64,000 nucleotides of DNA from Xiphydria camelus (taxonomy: Eukaryota; Arthropoda; Insecta; Hymenoptera; Xiphydriidae): contig OY783192.1 of assembly GCA_963678675.1 (NCBI GenBank), positions 9,147,953-9,211,952 of the forward strand, in the 5' to 3' direction. Below the pieces are notes generated by a model, which was not told the DNA's origin, ran no database searches, and saw only the letters and a list, made by a program, of their open reading frames with translations. Of this stretch, positions 29,641 through 41,745 are shown in pieces. Each line of letters starts with the position of its first letter. Positions within the stretch are counted from its first letter, which is position 1. The translations under genes and the position numbers were made by a program.

Positions 29641-30690
29641 AGGAATATATTCTCTCACACACTCTCACATACATTTGATGGCGTATGCGTGTGGCCGCAT
29701 CTGTGTACACATTTCCGATCATGGCCGACTATCCCAGAAGGTAGGCGGAATTTTTGTGACATTTTGACATATATATATATCGCGGCCGAGAAAAGAAATC
29801 CTCGACTTTGAGGCGCAAGGGGCGTGGCTTCGCGTTGCTAAGGAAAAATCTCTGTTAATATGTAACTTACAACATTTACTCTGGTCTCTATCGATAGAGA
29901 ATAGTCGATTTATATGGCGTAGCTAAGCTTAGTTTTGGTTATAACCGTATATTTATTGAGAAAATTCGATGTTAAAATTGAGGGGTGAAGGGGGCAGACA
30001 TTTTTCCTGTAAAGATACACGGGTGCTCGCGGCGACAGCGCTGGCGGCGTCGTTCTGACGACTTGAATGAACATGCCGCGAGACACTACCGTGTCTCTTG
30101 ATATCGCTATTGATTTTGCGTTCGATATATATCACTATATATTATTGTTTAAAACGCATTTGTTTAAACAAGTTTTGAAGAAATATAAATTTTGTTTTAA
30201 AAAGTGCATATTTATATTATCTGGGCCATTCTAAAAAGAAAAGGTCTCTGACGATTTTGTACTCAAATTCATATTTATACGAAGTTACAGCAGTTTGAAA
30301 GTTGCTAAAAATGCATTTAGGGTTAACCTTGAGTAAATAGTAATGATCTTGTGATAAATTAACTTTTCCAATGTTCGGTATACACGCCTTTATATAGAGT
30401 GATATTAAGTACTATTTGTTTATTATCGTTTTGTTTATACATCTTTTTGACATTGTGATAGATGAAATTGCTTTATGACATGTTGAAAAGTATCTGAGAC
30501 TTATGTACTTATCGCAGAAATGCAATACTTATCGGAATTAAGAGTGAAAATGAAGAAATAGACAAAAAAAAATAATGGGAACTGATCCATCCAGCCTGCC
30601 ACCTACCAAGCAGGAGTTATTGTAGCAAATAAAAAGAACTCTGTATACCTATTGTATATCCAGTGTGTGGTGCGATGCCCATATGAGGTG
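29641..30690. other. Intergenic, nothing recognised
   Basis: Mixed composition, with a (TA)n spot at about 29770. No family motif, inverted repeat or tandem array was found. Confidence 0.45.
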
Positions 30691-30983
30691 GCCAACACAA
30701 TGGATACCTGAAGAATATGGATGGTCCATCATTGACGGACAGTACCAATATTATTGGTTCGACGGCCCTCAGAGCCCTTTTTTTCAAGAAATATCTTGAA
30801 ATGTCGAAGGTAACTTTTTCATTAATTTATAATTTTATAATTACTAACTTTCAAATTATTTTCGGGTTTTCTGAAATATATTTTCGAAATGTTATTACAC
30901 CTTCAGACAACACGGATGAAGAAGACAAGGATCTCAATGATGAGAATAATTATTCATCGACCGACGAATCAGAGAGTGACTGA
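30690..30983 (+). pseudogene. C-terminal fragment of a transposon-type ORF with acidic tail
   Basis: One frame reads TQWIPEEYGWSIIDGQYQYY then WFDGPQSPFFQEIS before a stop. A second frame, after a possible intron (tcgaag|gtaact ... ccttcag|ACAACACG), gives TDEEDKDLNDENNYSSTDES and a stop. The pattern (YGW...NGQY..WF.G.Q.P, then an acidic Asp/Glu/Ser tail) recalls the C-termini of some invertebrate transposon proteins. I cannot name the family. It is short and out of frame, hence a relic. Confidence 0.35.
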
Positions 30984-31090
30984 AAAATATTATGCATGTA
31001 ACTAGTAAATACAATTCCATATTTTTTGTATTAAGCGACGTGAAAAGTTATTCACGGTCCATAAGTTAAAAATTCCAAATTTTATTTCAA

Positions 31091-31332
31091 GGGTTCGGGA
31101 TAAGAAGGATATAAGCCACCTACAAAATTTTACTTTGCTTTCTTAGATAGTTGAGTTCAAAATGCCGCATTTTTTCTGTCACAAAATGATGTACTGAAGC
31201 ATTGATACATATGTCAACAAATTATTTACCGTTATATAACAAAAACAATATTTTATATTTTAATCTGACATTTTGAACTCAATTATTTAAGAAACTGTTG
31301 TAGGTGGCTTATATCCTTCTTATCCCGAGCCC
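31091..31332. mobile_element. MITE with possible 8-bp duplication (hAT-like)
   Basis: GGGTTCGGGATAAGAAGGAT at 31091 and its near-exact complement ending at 31332 (GGGCTCGGGATAAGAAGGAT) form inverted ends that continue for about 37 bp (ATAAGCCACCTACAA). TTTATTTC occurs at 31081-31088 and 31333-31340. An 8-bp duplication suggests hAT, although two bases (AA) separate it from the left end. Confidence 0.7.
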
Positions 31333-31443
31333 TTTATTTCTTCTTTTTGTCGGACTAACGACATCCGGTAATATTTTTGTCGGACAAAGTGACTACTCAT
31401 CATAAAATTTGCTTACCTAATGTGTGGTATTTTTGTCCGACAA

Positions 31444-31900
31444 GTGGTAATGATGTCAATATGTTTCATAACAATGACATGTTCAGAGTGTCGGACTGGA
31501 CATACCCGGCAGAAAACTTGTCGGATAATGTTACTATCAAATTCTATAAATATTTATCTTACTTCGGGCAAAGAATCAGCTTGTTGGTCATCAATAAACA
31601 AAATTCATAAAAATGACATGTTCAGAGTGTCGGACTGAACATACCCGGTAGAAAACTTGTCGGACAATTTTACCGTTTGATTTCATAAATATTTATCTTA
31701 CTTTGGGCAAAGAATCAGACTGTTGGTCATCAATAAACAAAATTCATAAAATTGACATGTTTGTTAATTAATATCTCGAAACCCCGGCGGAAACCAGACT
31801 TTTCGCAGATAAAAAGCTGGTAGACTCGGCAAAATGAAGATGCTCACAAAGTTTCAGAGGAGTGGTAATCAATTTTTTTTTCTTATGAGCGATCCCGTAC
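31444..31900 (-). repeat. Dispersed repeat with 140-bp units (copy 2, inverted to 17719-18178)
   Basis: It matches 17719-18178 on the complementary strand through GTACGGGATC at one end and CCGACACTCTGAACATGTCA at the other, including the tandem units. The open frames at 31377-31638 are shadows of the repeat. Confidence 0.85.
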
Positions 31901-32849
31901 TAAAACTTCTTACGTGATGTCGGAGCGTTTAACGCGCTCCTCTGGAGGGGGTATGGCACCGTGGGCCCACTGGAGGTGGAAATGATTTGCGCATGCGCAC
32001 CGCATTCCCTGTACTGTAATGATGGGCGCCGGGTCGCAAGCGAAGGGCCCCTCGTCCAGTCATTGAAGTCCTGAATTAGAAATAATTACAGAGGAGCAGA
32101 ATTTTTTACAGTAGGTACTGTTTGCACCCTACAATAACTTCCTGATATTTTGAAGGATCATCCCCGGTCGGATTGTTTAAAAAAGAGATGTAAACAAAAA
32201 AAAAACGATTTTTTGCGAATATCTCTTCAACTTTCAAAAATAACGAGAAAATCTTCAAATAAAAGTTATAAACAATCGAATTTATAATAAAAAAGTTTTA
32301 GTGAAATTTTTACCTATATGCAATAGGGAAGCGGCAAAATGCGTTCAAAGTTTGCGCACCACCTAAGGGAGCATGCTGCGCTTAAAAAATTCATAAGAAA
32401 TCGAAAAATTACTCTTTTTCGATGATTTTTTTTTAAATCGCATCTACAGGAGTAGACCTACATTTTGAGAGATATAGAAAAAAAAATTAATGCATTCTTA
32501 ATGCGATTATTGACTATTTTAGATTTTAAACCGATTCTTTTTACTGAAAACATTGGGGAACAATTTTTTTTCTTTTAACTTGGTATTCGTTAGATTATTA
32601 TCTAAAAAAAAGTCCTCTACGGCTTCGCACTGAATACCTTCTGTGTGGAGATATAATATAATATAATTAAAATGATTTTCTGGTGAGTGGCAGTCCTGAA
32701 TGAAATCTGTGGCCGCACCACTGTACTGGGGACCGACAGAGAACGCGCATATCCCCCCGACTCTCTCTTAGTCATAAACGCGTTCTGCACTGCGCGAAGC
32801 CGTCTGTGCCTCTACCAAGGAGTAGGTGTCCAAGTACCTGCTCTTTGCC

Positions 32850-33960
32850 TTTCCTTTATAATCATATTTGAAGATATGGATTAACAAGTTTAAGGATATA
32901 TGTTATATGTATATTTACTTATATCACAGGCATTTATAATTTTTGTATTATTTTTGAAATTTTCTATTAAACGTTAAAAACATCTGTGCCCAAATAAAAA
33001 ACTGTATAATTCAACATTTCAAGAGTATTTTGATGACACCTGTAGAAGATAATTCTGAATTAAAGGTATTGCAAAAATAGAAAAAAAAATTTACAATCAC
33101 CCACAAAATAAAAGAATTTTCTTCCTTAATAAAATGGATGTTCATATACACAAACAAATTGCCTCCATTCCTCCAAAAACGTTTATTCGTCGCTAGCACG
33201 CACTAGGAAGTGTTTCAACAGAGAGAAATACTGTTTAGCTCCCACCTCTGTCGTCCTCATGGCGCAGTAGAGGTAAAGAGTAGATAGTTGGAGATGATGT
33301 GATATGATCATTTAAAAAATTCTGAATTTACAACTCTTTTTAGAGCATATACCGACCCTTAGTCCCTACGATACGCGTATGCCGATCGTTCTCTTCAATA
33401 TATATTATTTTTTCTATGAAATATCGTTTCATATGCTCGGCATACGTGATACTATCATTGCAAGATGCGATTTTTTTGCAATAAGTAATTAACTTCTCCA
33501 ACAAGTTCCACGGGGACCTGTTAATTTTGCTTGGTCGTTTATCAGCATATGCATTATTACCGAAACCTCAAAGGGTATACATGATACTACCATTGCACTT
33601 TTTGGCAGCGTGCCGAAGGTCTATAGAGGCAAAGATAAAGAGCAGGTAGTTGGACACCTACTCCTTGGTAAGGTAAGTCTATACCGGGATACAAAAATGT
33701 TGGCAACACGATAATCCGGTGTTGTCAACATGTATCCCGCCGACTTGCAACTCGCCGACGGATACTCGGCAACAGCCACTATCCGAATGTAGGTACAAAC
33801 CGGGATACAAAATGTTGGCAACATGTTGGCAACACGAGTATCCCGTCGACTAGCGACAATTTAATTGCTACTCGTAAACTGCGGGCGGCATGACATCAAA
33901 GAAAGCTGTTGCCTGTTGCTTGTATCCGAGTTTCCCATTTGAAATGGGAAACATCGGAAA
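32850..33960. other. Foldback interior: AT-rich DNA and nested inverted fragments
   Basis: 33600-33680 repeats, inverted, part of 32805-32850 (ACCAAGGAGTAGGTGTCCAA). At 33691-33850 there is a block with CCGGGATACAAAATGTTGGC, whose complement returns at 35013-35038. No coding content. Confidence 0.6.
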
Positions 33961-33983
33961 CATCGCTCTCTCTGGACTAGAAT

Positions 33984-34032
33984 CTACCTACCTACCTACC
34001 TACCTACCTACCTACCTACCTACCTACCTACA
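33984..34032 (+). repeat. (CTAC)n microsatellite, about 12 copies
   Basis: Perfect CTAC repeats end in CTACATACG. The small open frame across it (PTYLPTYL) is a repeat artefact. Confidence 0.97.
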
Positions 34033-34399
34033 TACGATAATGTTCCGTCGCACGAGGGACAGAATTTCAGAAGGTCGATTGAAACCTTTTAATAGTATCG
34101 ATCATAAATAACATATATTTCTTGCATAAATTTTTCATTGAATGCCACATTATACGGGCCGCACAGTGTTCACATGGCAGATCGGACGGCGTATCGTATT
34201 TCTCATTTTACAAAGCAGTACTCTCTCACTACATGTGTATGTTCTTTCTAGATTGAAAAGAAAGGCACGTAATTATTTCTCTCGGCAGAGGCACTCTCCC
34301 GATGCGTGATTTCGCGCATACGGCTGCCAAGTGGCACGTGCGAATATCAAGTCACGCTTAGGCTTCTGTCGGTAAATTTGAGCCGCGTCAAAGGAGCTT

Positions 34400-34592
34400 C
34401 GAAATATAGCGGTATCTATTACCGCGGGCACTGCAGAAAATGACTCATTCTGACCTGTCCCATATCGCCCGCCTCGCCGGGGGTATGTTTCGGCGAATCT
34501 AGGCTACCTGAAGGGTTAATTGCCGGACGAGTCGTAATGAACCCCTTACCACAAAAAAATACCCATTGTAATAGATACCGCTATACTTTGAA
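34400..34592. mobile_element. Small inverted-repeat element with TACCGCTAT core
   Basis: ATAGCGGTATCTATTAC at about 34408 is inverted at about 34570-34588. The right flank (CAGCTTTGTAAAG...GAGAAATGA) is shared with 43390 and 63340, so this belongs to the same dispersed family as 63213-63490. Confidence 0.6.
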
Positions 34593-34894
34593 TATTAAAT
34601 CAGCTTTGTAAAGGGGAGAAATGAATTCAATACATGACTGATGCAGTTGATGGCCAATTAGGGAACACTTAATGACAAGTAACTCCGCCATTAAATTGTC
34701 ACCATAGCTTGTCCCGTTTTGTAAAAATTGTCGCTGCCTCCACCTTCTTTTTCGCTTCTGGGAGGCTATTATGATGAAAGCAGGACTAACACCAGCAGCA
34801 ATAGACGGTTCCATTTTTTAACATCAAGACTCCGTTTCGTTTGAACGCTCAACTGGTTCTGATCGCATGTATCCGGATACAAGTCGATGTATCC

Positions 34895-35045
34895 AACAGT
34901 ATGTTGCCAACAGCGACATCGTGTTGGCAACACTCAATGTTGATGTTGCCAACAGCGATGTTGATGTTGCCAACAGCGATGTTGCCAACAGCCATAAACG
35001 TGTTGCCAAAATGTTGCCAACATTTTGTATCCCGGTCTAAACGAA
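34895..35045 (+). repeat. GTTGCCAACAGCGATGTTGAT short tandem repeat
   Basis: The phrase GTTGCCAACAGCGAtGTT recurs about every 21 bp between 34900 and 34995, then turns into TGTTGCCAACATTTTGTATC, the complement of the block at 33691 and 33806. Both sides probably derive from one MITE family. Confidence 0.7.
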
Positions 35046-35859
35046 CCTGTAGAGGCATAGACGGCTTCGCGCAGTGCAGAACGTGTTTATGACTAACAAT
35101 AAGAGAGAGTCGGGAACATATGCGCGTTCTCTGTCGGTCCCCAGTACAGTGGTGCGGCCACAGATTTCATTCAGGACTGCCACTCACCAGAAAATCATTT
35201 GAATTATATTATATTATATCTCCACACAGAAGGTATTCAGTGCGAAGCCGTAGAGGACTTTTTTTTAGATAATAATCTAACGAATACCAAGTTAAAAGAC
35301 AAAAAATTGTTCCCCAATGTTTTCAGTGAAAAGAATCGGTTTAAAATCTAAAATAGTCAATAATCGCATTAAGAATGCATTAATTTTTTTTTCTATATCT
35401 CTCAAAATGTAGGTCTACTCCTGTAGATGCGATTTAAAAAAAAATCATCGAAAAAGATTAATTTTTCGATTTCTTATGAATTTTTTAAGCGCAGCATGCT
35501 CCCTTAGGTGGTGCGCAAACTTTGAACGCATTTTGCCGCTTCCCTATTGCATATAGATAAAAATTTCACTAAGACTTTTTTATTATAAATTCGATTGTTT
35601 ACAACTTTTATTTGAAGATTTTCTCGTTATTTTTGAAAGTTGAAGAGATATTCGCAAAAAATCGTTTTTTTTTGTTTACATCTCTTTTTTAAACAATCCG
35701 ACCGGGGATGATCCTTCAAAATATCAGGAAGTTGTTGTAGGGTGCAAACAGTACCTACTGTAAAAAATTCAGCTCCTCTGTAATTATTTCTAATTCAGGA
35801 TTTCAATGACTGGACTACTCGACCGCGCGTGTTCAGATTTCATATTCAAGAGCCTGGCG

Positions 35860-36285
35860 GAAGGGCACAGAAACCCTCTGCCTTTCGCTCTCCTCGGACA
35901 AAGTGCAGACCCGTAATAAATTCGACTATGTATTGCGGTGCAGGTGCGCTTGTTCGGGAATAACACCAATAGACCGTCAGCTAGTGACAGATTCTGGTGC
36001 CCCATTTTCGCATACATGCCTCGAAGAGGGTTGAAAAGTACTTCAATGCTGAGTAGAATAAAGCGAAATTTACGAATGGAGCCTGGGGATAACATATAAA
36101 AAATTCGATTTTTCTTAACAGAAATAAAAGGGTGCCTGTTGCCCATTTTCGCACGCATGCCTTATTCACTAAATAATTAATTAATAGAACTTTGCTTCGG
36201 AAAACCAAAGGCATGAGTGTTGCAGGTGGCTAAAGGGTTGAAATAAGGTCTTGTAAGAAAAATCGAGATTTTGAGTGATTTTCCC
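35860..36285 (+). repeat. 141-bp satellite, left part
   Basis: The key phrase CCCATTTTCGCA[T/C][A/G]CATGCC occurs at 36001 and 36142 (141 bp apart), and a third unit is cut at ATTTTCCC (36283) by the transposon beginning at 36286. The array continues at 41948. 141 is a multiple of three, so both strands show repeated open frames here; they are not genes. Confidence 0.82.
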
Positions 36286-36299
36286 CCCAGATAACATAG

Positions 36300-38515
36300 G
36301 AAGCAAAAATTACAATTTTGCAACAGTAGGAGTAGATTGTAGTAGGAAACAAGCGTTTCTTATGTCTACTACGGTAAAAGCACAAATGTAGTAAGCAATA
36401 TTTCTATTAATTTCGATCTACTGGTGGTGAAATTAAATGAGATACTGTAGGTTACTTATAGATGCGATATTGTTACTGGAAACAAGTGTGAAGTACGAAA
36501 CTCTCTTCACTATCCAACTAAAAGTTCTATATTTTCTTTCAACTGTTACGTTACATTCACATGCTAAAATTGATACCCAATATGGAAAATAAAATAGACT
36601 ATTTTTGCTAACAACAGTAGCATATCATAGTCATTGCCACTGTAGACCTGTTTTATCTATTCTTCCGTCGATGTCTTATAATCTGCTTACACGTCCACTC
36701 TTTTGATTTTCTACTGACGTTGAAAAGATATACGAAACGTAAAGTAGTATATTTTTATGACAATAATAGCTATCAAAATTCTGACAAATCTAGACGTCTT
36801 GTGAGGAATTCACTGATTTCTTATTCTAGTGTGAAATATTATTAGATAAATGACGAGTTTCCGAAGCTCCGCTTATGTTTACCTACCGTAGTCGCAAAGT
36901 AGCCGGAAACAGAAACCTTTACATTTAGGTTGATGTTGTAGGTCATAAAATTACTATTTCTGCTGTGAAACGACCTACTATAGCACTACTCAAAGCTTAC
37001 AACGTAGTTGGTTAAATTATTATTACGTAGTGCTTACAAATTTCAGAATCTATGGTCCTATTGGTGACACAAATATACCTGCCGAGTGAAGGCTACTAAT
37101 TGGTATACTGTAGCACCGAAAATAAACTCTCTACAAATTTATCTTTCAACAGGTTACTGTAGGAGAAAAGAAGTAAGAAACAGATAGCTACATACATTGG
37201 GCACTAATTTTTATCCTCTTTTTCTATACTTTGGAAAGAATAATTGTGAGAGTTGCTTATATTCTATGATGTAGTAGGATACCTTCCGAATACAGTAGGA
37301 CCAAAAGACACAACTATTATCCTCCTGTTGCTAATAAATTTCTATTTTCCAAGAATAGAGAATAGGTTCCGTGGATACGTCTGGTGACCAAATCTTGTGC
37401 AGATTCGTAAACGAACCAGACACTGGGCAGAAAAACGAATACTTCAGTTTCTATTCAGCTGCACTGGAAAAAAAAAGAATAGAAATTATTCTGTTCGAAG
37501 GATAATCTGAGTACGAAAGGTAAAATAGATCAAAAGTTATCCTATGAAGTATACAAAATAATGTAAGGAAGGTTAAATTTTAAACCCTGGAAGGATAATT
37601 TTTGATCTAAATTAAAAATTCGACTCAAAGCGGACGTATTTTTATCCCACGGAAGGATAAAAAATTACCCCATGTTGGAGAAGTATATACGCGCAGTAGA
37701 CGAAATTTTAGTCCACTGCAGCGGTGACTTTTTATTTTATCGCTTTCGGGTCTCTCCGTTGCCAATCGGATGATCTGAAAAATTGGCGGAGTTTAGTATA
37801 GTCGCCATTTTTAATGGAATGACTAGCGTTCGTAAACGATTCAAAATTATATTAACCACAACAGGCTCAGGGAGGGAGGTGTTGCGCCTCGGCTAGATAT
37901 ATAGAGAGGCGCATGACGAGTCAGTGCCTTCGGAATGACCGAGTACTTCGTATCTACTTATTTCGGGATTTTCCAGAAGTCCCGTTTACCCTCGCTACCT
38001 GCGAGTACCTACGTCCCGGCACCGAACATAGACTAGACAAGAAGGGTCACTCTAAGCCACGCCCCCAGTGTTGCTTGTCTCGCTCACTCTCTGTCGCCAC
38101 TCTTTTTTGGGAGATTTTGGGGTATTTTTAGCGCGCGCGGTGGCGGAACTCTTATACGGGGTGTCGTACATATCGCGCGGGGGCATTGACGATCGGATAA
38201 CTATACCGGTGTGTTTAACCGGTTAATTTAATAATTATTTTATAAAACATTGTCCATATTTTTCCAATTTTTTTAATTGCTAAATTTCAAACTTTATTAT
38301 GAATATAGATTATTGCAAACAATAATGTCACTAATTAATTAATATAAGGGGTAATTAAATAATATTCAAGGAAGGTTATATTAAAATCCCGAGTATACTC
38401 GTATTTAGGGAAAAAATTATAAACAGGATATTTTCATGATACACCAGTATTTTCGGGCTTTTAAGTTTATGCAAGAATTAAAAGCCCGAGTTATCTCGAG
38501 CTTTTAAGTTAAGCG
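36300..38515. other. Element B left interior, non-coding, rich in GTAGTAGGA-like words
   Basis: Phrases such as ACAGTAGGAGTAG and TGTAGTAGGAAAC recur from 36330 to 37330 and resemble the words in the right-end array at 41287, as expected for subterminal repeats. No open frame of note is present. At 38021-38052 there is a 32-bp segment whose exact complement lies at 38938-38969. Confidence 0.6.
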
Positions 38516-38521
38516 GTTAAT

Positions 38522-38688
38522 CATCATCATCATAAAGTTATCAGTCCTAAGACTGGTTTGATACCATTCTCCATCTTTTCCTGTCCTCCGCTAGTCTTTT
38601 TATTTCCCTGTATTTCGAACAACCTACGTCCTTAATGATTTGCGAAATGTAGTCTAACCGCGGCCTACAAATGTAGTCTAAGCGGTTA
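38522..38688 (-). pseudogene. Non-LTR retrotransposon (LINE) 3' end fragment
   Basis: On the minus strand: GLDYISQIIKDVGCSKYREI then KRLAEDRKRWRMVSNQS and TAG, followed by (GAT)n. The motif (GRPR)-x-DY-x-QI-x-KD...Y-x-E-x-K-x-LA-x-DR-x-x-W is the C-terminus of many insect LINE ORF2 proteins. The short GAT tail marks the true 3' end. The copy is 5' truncated to about 165 bp, which is normal for LINE insertions. Confidence 0.7.
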
Positions 38689-39070
38689 ATAATGAAACAC
38701 AATTATTATGGTTGATTGGTGACGTTAATTGCAAAGTATTATATAGTCTTATTTTAACAAAAGTAAAATTCGATTGAACAGTTTAATAAATAATTAAATT
38801 CTACCGATACTTCAAAATTCATTTCTACTTGCCACCCGGTGTAGTCGCTCACGAAGTACGGTAAACGTCGACACCGAACATGTGGCGTCCAGCAACGCGG
38901 CTCGCCTCTGTAGTCCCAACTTCAAAGTACCGACGCCGAGTGACCCTTCTTGTCTAGTCTATGTTCGGTGGTCCCGGTCAGGAAGGCGCACGATGCGAGA
39001 GTTCGATTCCAGACTTCTAGCGAGACAGTCGCTATCAACGCTACGTCCGAAGGCATCACGGTTTATAAGC

Positions 39071-39354
39071 CCACAGTATTATTTTTAGTACTTAGTTGAA
39101 TAAATTTACGCATATTAAAATTGTGCTTGATTAACTAGTAATAATTAAGCGTTTGATTAATTGATAATTTCTGTGAATCTATTTATGTATTACAATCAAT
39201 ATTGTATTCAACTTATTTGATAATATTAATTGTAATAGGTACATAAATAGATTCACAGAAATTATCAATTAATCAAACGCTTAATTATTACTAGTTAATC
39301 AACCACAATTTTAACATACGTAAATTTATTCAACTACTAAAAACAATACTGTGG
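39071..39354. repeat. 284-bp near-perfect palindrome
   Basis: CCACAGTATT at 39071 returns inverted at 39345-39354. The arms match almost throughout (GATTAACTAGTAATAATTAA, GAATCTATTTATGTA) around a short centre near 39212. It sits between the LINE fragment and the DUF4806 exons. Non-coding. Confidence 0.9.
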
Positions 39355-39738
39355 ACTGGACAAAAGCGTAATCGACGTCTCACTACAATTAATGCTCTAC
39401 TGGCGCAGATCGACGTAGAAAGAGCGAGATATTGCCTAAATTTAAGCGCGAAGAACCAGTACATCCGACATCAGTGCATATTAACGTTGCGGTACATAAT
39501 AATATTAATTTTTCCGTCGAGGTGGATAAAATTATAGACAATTCTAATAATTCCAACCAATAATAGTAAAAACGGTAGGTAAAACGTTTCTTATTATTGC
39601 AAAGCTTTAAAAAAATTTTTTCTAAATCGAATAACAAACGCTTTTTTCATATCTTTAACTATAAAATTCTCAAGCTTGGTACAACAGATGACATTTCACA
39701 AAGTTATCGTTGTGGCATAATCGTAATTTTTATTACAG

Positions 39739-40930
39739 ATGGAAATACGGCTGAATCACATCGTGGCGAAGAGGATGGAAAAGATACTGGAAGTACGGGA
39801 CAAGCAGCATCTCGTGATGAAGTATTGCAGGAAATTCTGACAATAGTAAAGTACGTGTCACCAATTTCAATAATCGTACACTTATAATTTCCATCTGTCC
39901 CTTCATTCTTTTGATTTTTAGAATTAAAATATTTTTTTTATTTAAAGAGTAAAAGTAACAAAGTTTGCAAGGAAGTCCAATAAATAATTGAATTGTTTCA
40001 GGAAAATAAGCAATAAAGTAGATGCAATCGAAGGGGCAAAGATAAAAAAAAAATTGGCAGCATTGGTTGCAACTTTAAATTTGCCGATAGCAACTAGAAA
40101 AGATTTCGATCCTTTGGAGCAAGATAAGGAGCAGCTACATATTTTGGTTTGTATTATATGTAGTTACATATTTATGTCAATGATTCTCGTTTTGAAGACC
40201 ATTTCTTTCAAATTATGTATAAAACGTAATGTTTGTTCGTATTCTTTCTTTAGCAAGAATATCTTCAAGAGAAAGGAGGAGGAACTGTAACTACGATCCT
40301 TAACTAATTTTTCCAAGCGAGTCTCACGGACTCTTTCATCGCAACACATATCACTTGGAAGGCATCGAAAAAGAATGAGCATAAAGTTCGATTCAGAAAC
40401 TTTAACATGAGTATCATCTTTTTTGGTAAGAAACAAAAAAAATGTATATTTCTAATTGTAATTGAAGGGTTTCTTTGAAAAACAACATTTAACAAAAACG
40501 CTAATCCCTGTAGTATTGGTAATAATGCCTACTCTTTCGTTGTATCTAGCCGTGTAGTGGTGCCTACTCTTTCATTATAATATAATTTCATAATAATTAA
40601 TTTTTCATTATAATATAATGAAAGAGTAGGCATTATTACCAATACTACAGGGATTGGCGTTTTTGACAAATGTTGTTTTTGAAAGAAACCCTTCAATTAT
40701 TATGAACAGTTTTTCAAATATCTTATTTTGCAGCTACACTGAGGAACATAAAATCCCTAGAAGGAGTCACATATGAGGAATTTAAAAAAGTGATACAAAT
40801 TTCTATAAAAAATGCATGTCAACGCGTTTACATGCATAAAAATCGACTCAGCAATAACAAAAGGGTGGCCAGTTGTGACAACGTCGACGAAGCCCGGGCT
40901 GCAAAACGTTATTATTCTTTACTACTCTAA
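39739..40930 (+). pseudogene. DUF4806-domain gene of element B, broken
   Basis: Exon pieces are 39739-39850 (GNTAESHRGEEDGKDTGSTG and onward), 40002-40146 (KISNKVDAIEGAKIKKKLAA to DPLEQDKEQLHIL), 40254-40425 and 40734-40930. Junctions have normal donors and acceptors (gtacgt, tttcag, tttag, ttgcag). The third piece reads QEYLQEKGGGTVTTILN, TAA at 40305-40307, then SFIATHITWKASKKNEHKV. This aligns by pattern with the DUF4806 domain of the gene at 46922-49904 (L...L....GG........LT..A..Y.W.....K..F). The last exon ends with EEFKKVIQISIKNACQRVYM. A palindromic MITE lies in the intron before it, at 40460-40699. The function of DUF4806 proteins is unknown; they accompany transposases of this type. 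Confidence 0.6.
40460..40699. mobile_element. Palindromic MITE, 240 bp
   Basis: AATTGAAGGGTTTCTTTGAA at 40460 is inverted at 40680-40699. The arms share AATCCCTGTAGTATTGGTAA and GCCTACTCTTTC and meet at an AT-rich centre. A one-armed copy lies at 57412-57545. Confidence 0.88.
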
Positions 40931-41286
40931 ATTAATGTGATCATGTAATGTTCTATTTTACTAAAAAAGCTAATTACCGTTGTTCAGTGAATTTGTTAAG
41001 CATTTCTCCCTACTATCCATATAATCTATTGTCTTTGCAAAGCTTGCATTCGAGATTCGAGTTTAATTAAACAACTGAGAATCATTTTAATAAATTAAAA
41101 TTAGTATGGACCATTGTTTATAATTTAATGAAAGACATTGAAAGACATACTTGTGCGAATTAAACTTTCAATATACATTTATTGAATTTCAGGTACACAG
41201 TGTGTACTTAAAATTTAATGTGCGTGTAACTGCCAGTGCTTCCTATTAAATTCAAGATAGAAATTCATTATACTACCATTTTTTGG

Positions 41287-41745
41287 TACGTTACCATCTA
41301 CAGTAGCAATCTAGTAGTAGGATTCAGCACTACAGTAGGAAGCTTGTAGCATACTTCTGAAGCGTTTACTGAGTATACAAGCAATTATAGTATGTTACCG
41401 TCTACAGTAGCAATTTAGTAGTAGGATTCTGCACTGCAGTAGGAAACTTGTAGCATACTTATGAAGCGTTTACTGAGTATACAAGCAATTATAGTACGTT
41501 ACCGTCTACAGTAGCAATCTAGTAGTACGATTCTGCACTGCAGTAGGCAACTTGTAGCATACTCCTGAAGCGTTTACTGAGCATACAAATAATTACAGTA
41601 CGTTACCGATTACAGTAGTAAACTAGTAGTATATTTCTACACTACAGTAGGAAATTTATGATATGCTCCTGAAGCGTTTACTCGATACAAAAGTAGCTAT
41701 AAAAAGTAACCATGTACTGTAGAAAACTAGTAGTAGGCTTCTGCA
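41287..41745 (+). repeat. 104-bp tandem array, about 4.4 copies, near the right end of element B
   Basis: The phrase TTACC[A/G]TCTACAGTAGCAA starts at 41291, 41395, 41499 and 41603, with a degenerate fifth start near 41707, each 104 bp apart. Each unit contains CTAGTAGTAGGATTC and GAAGCGTTTACTGAG. It lies 200 bp inside the right terminus, a usual place for transposase-binding subterminal repeats. Confidence 0.93.

Larger units (their letters stand above)
32055..35815. mobile_element. Large foldback element with arms of about 765 bp, 3.76 kb
   Basis: 32055-32817 is repeated inverted at about 35047-35815 with few differences. Outer ends read TCCAGTCATTGAA and its complement. Inner ends read GCGAAGCCGTCT[G/A]TGCCTCTAC. 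The 2.2-kb centre holds nested small repeats and no transposase. A clean target duplication is not visible. Arms this long and similar are typical of foldback-type or Mutator-like non-autonomous elements; the superfamily cannot be assigned. Confidence 0.85.

Noticed and set aside
39005..39030. tRNA-like B box (AGTTCGATTCC)
   Set aside because: The flanking bases do not pair as a T arm and there is no A box at the right distance, so neither a tRNA nor a SINE promoter is supported.
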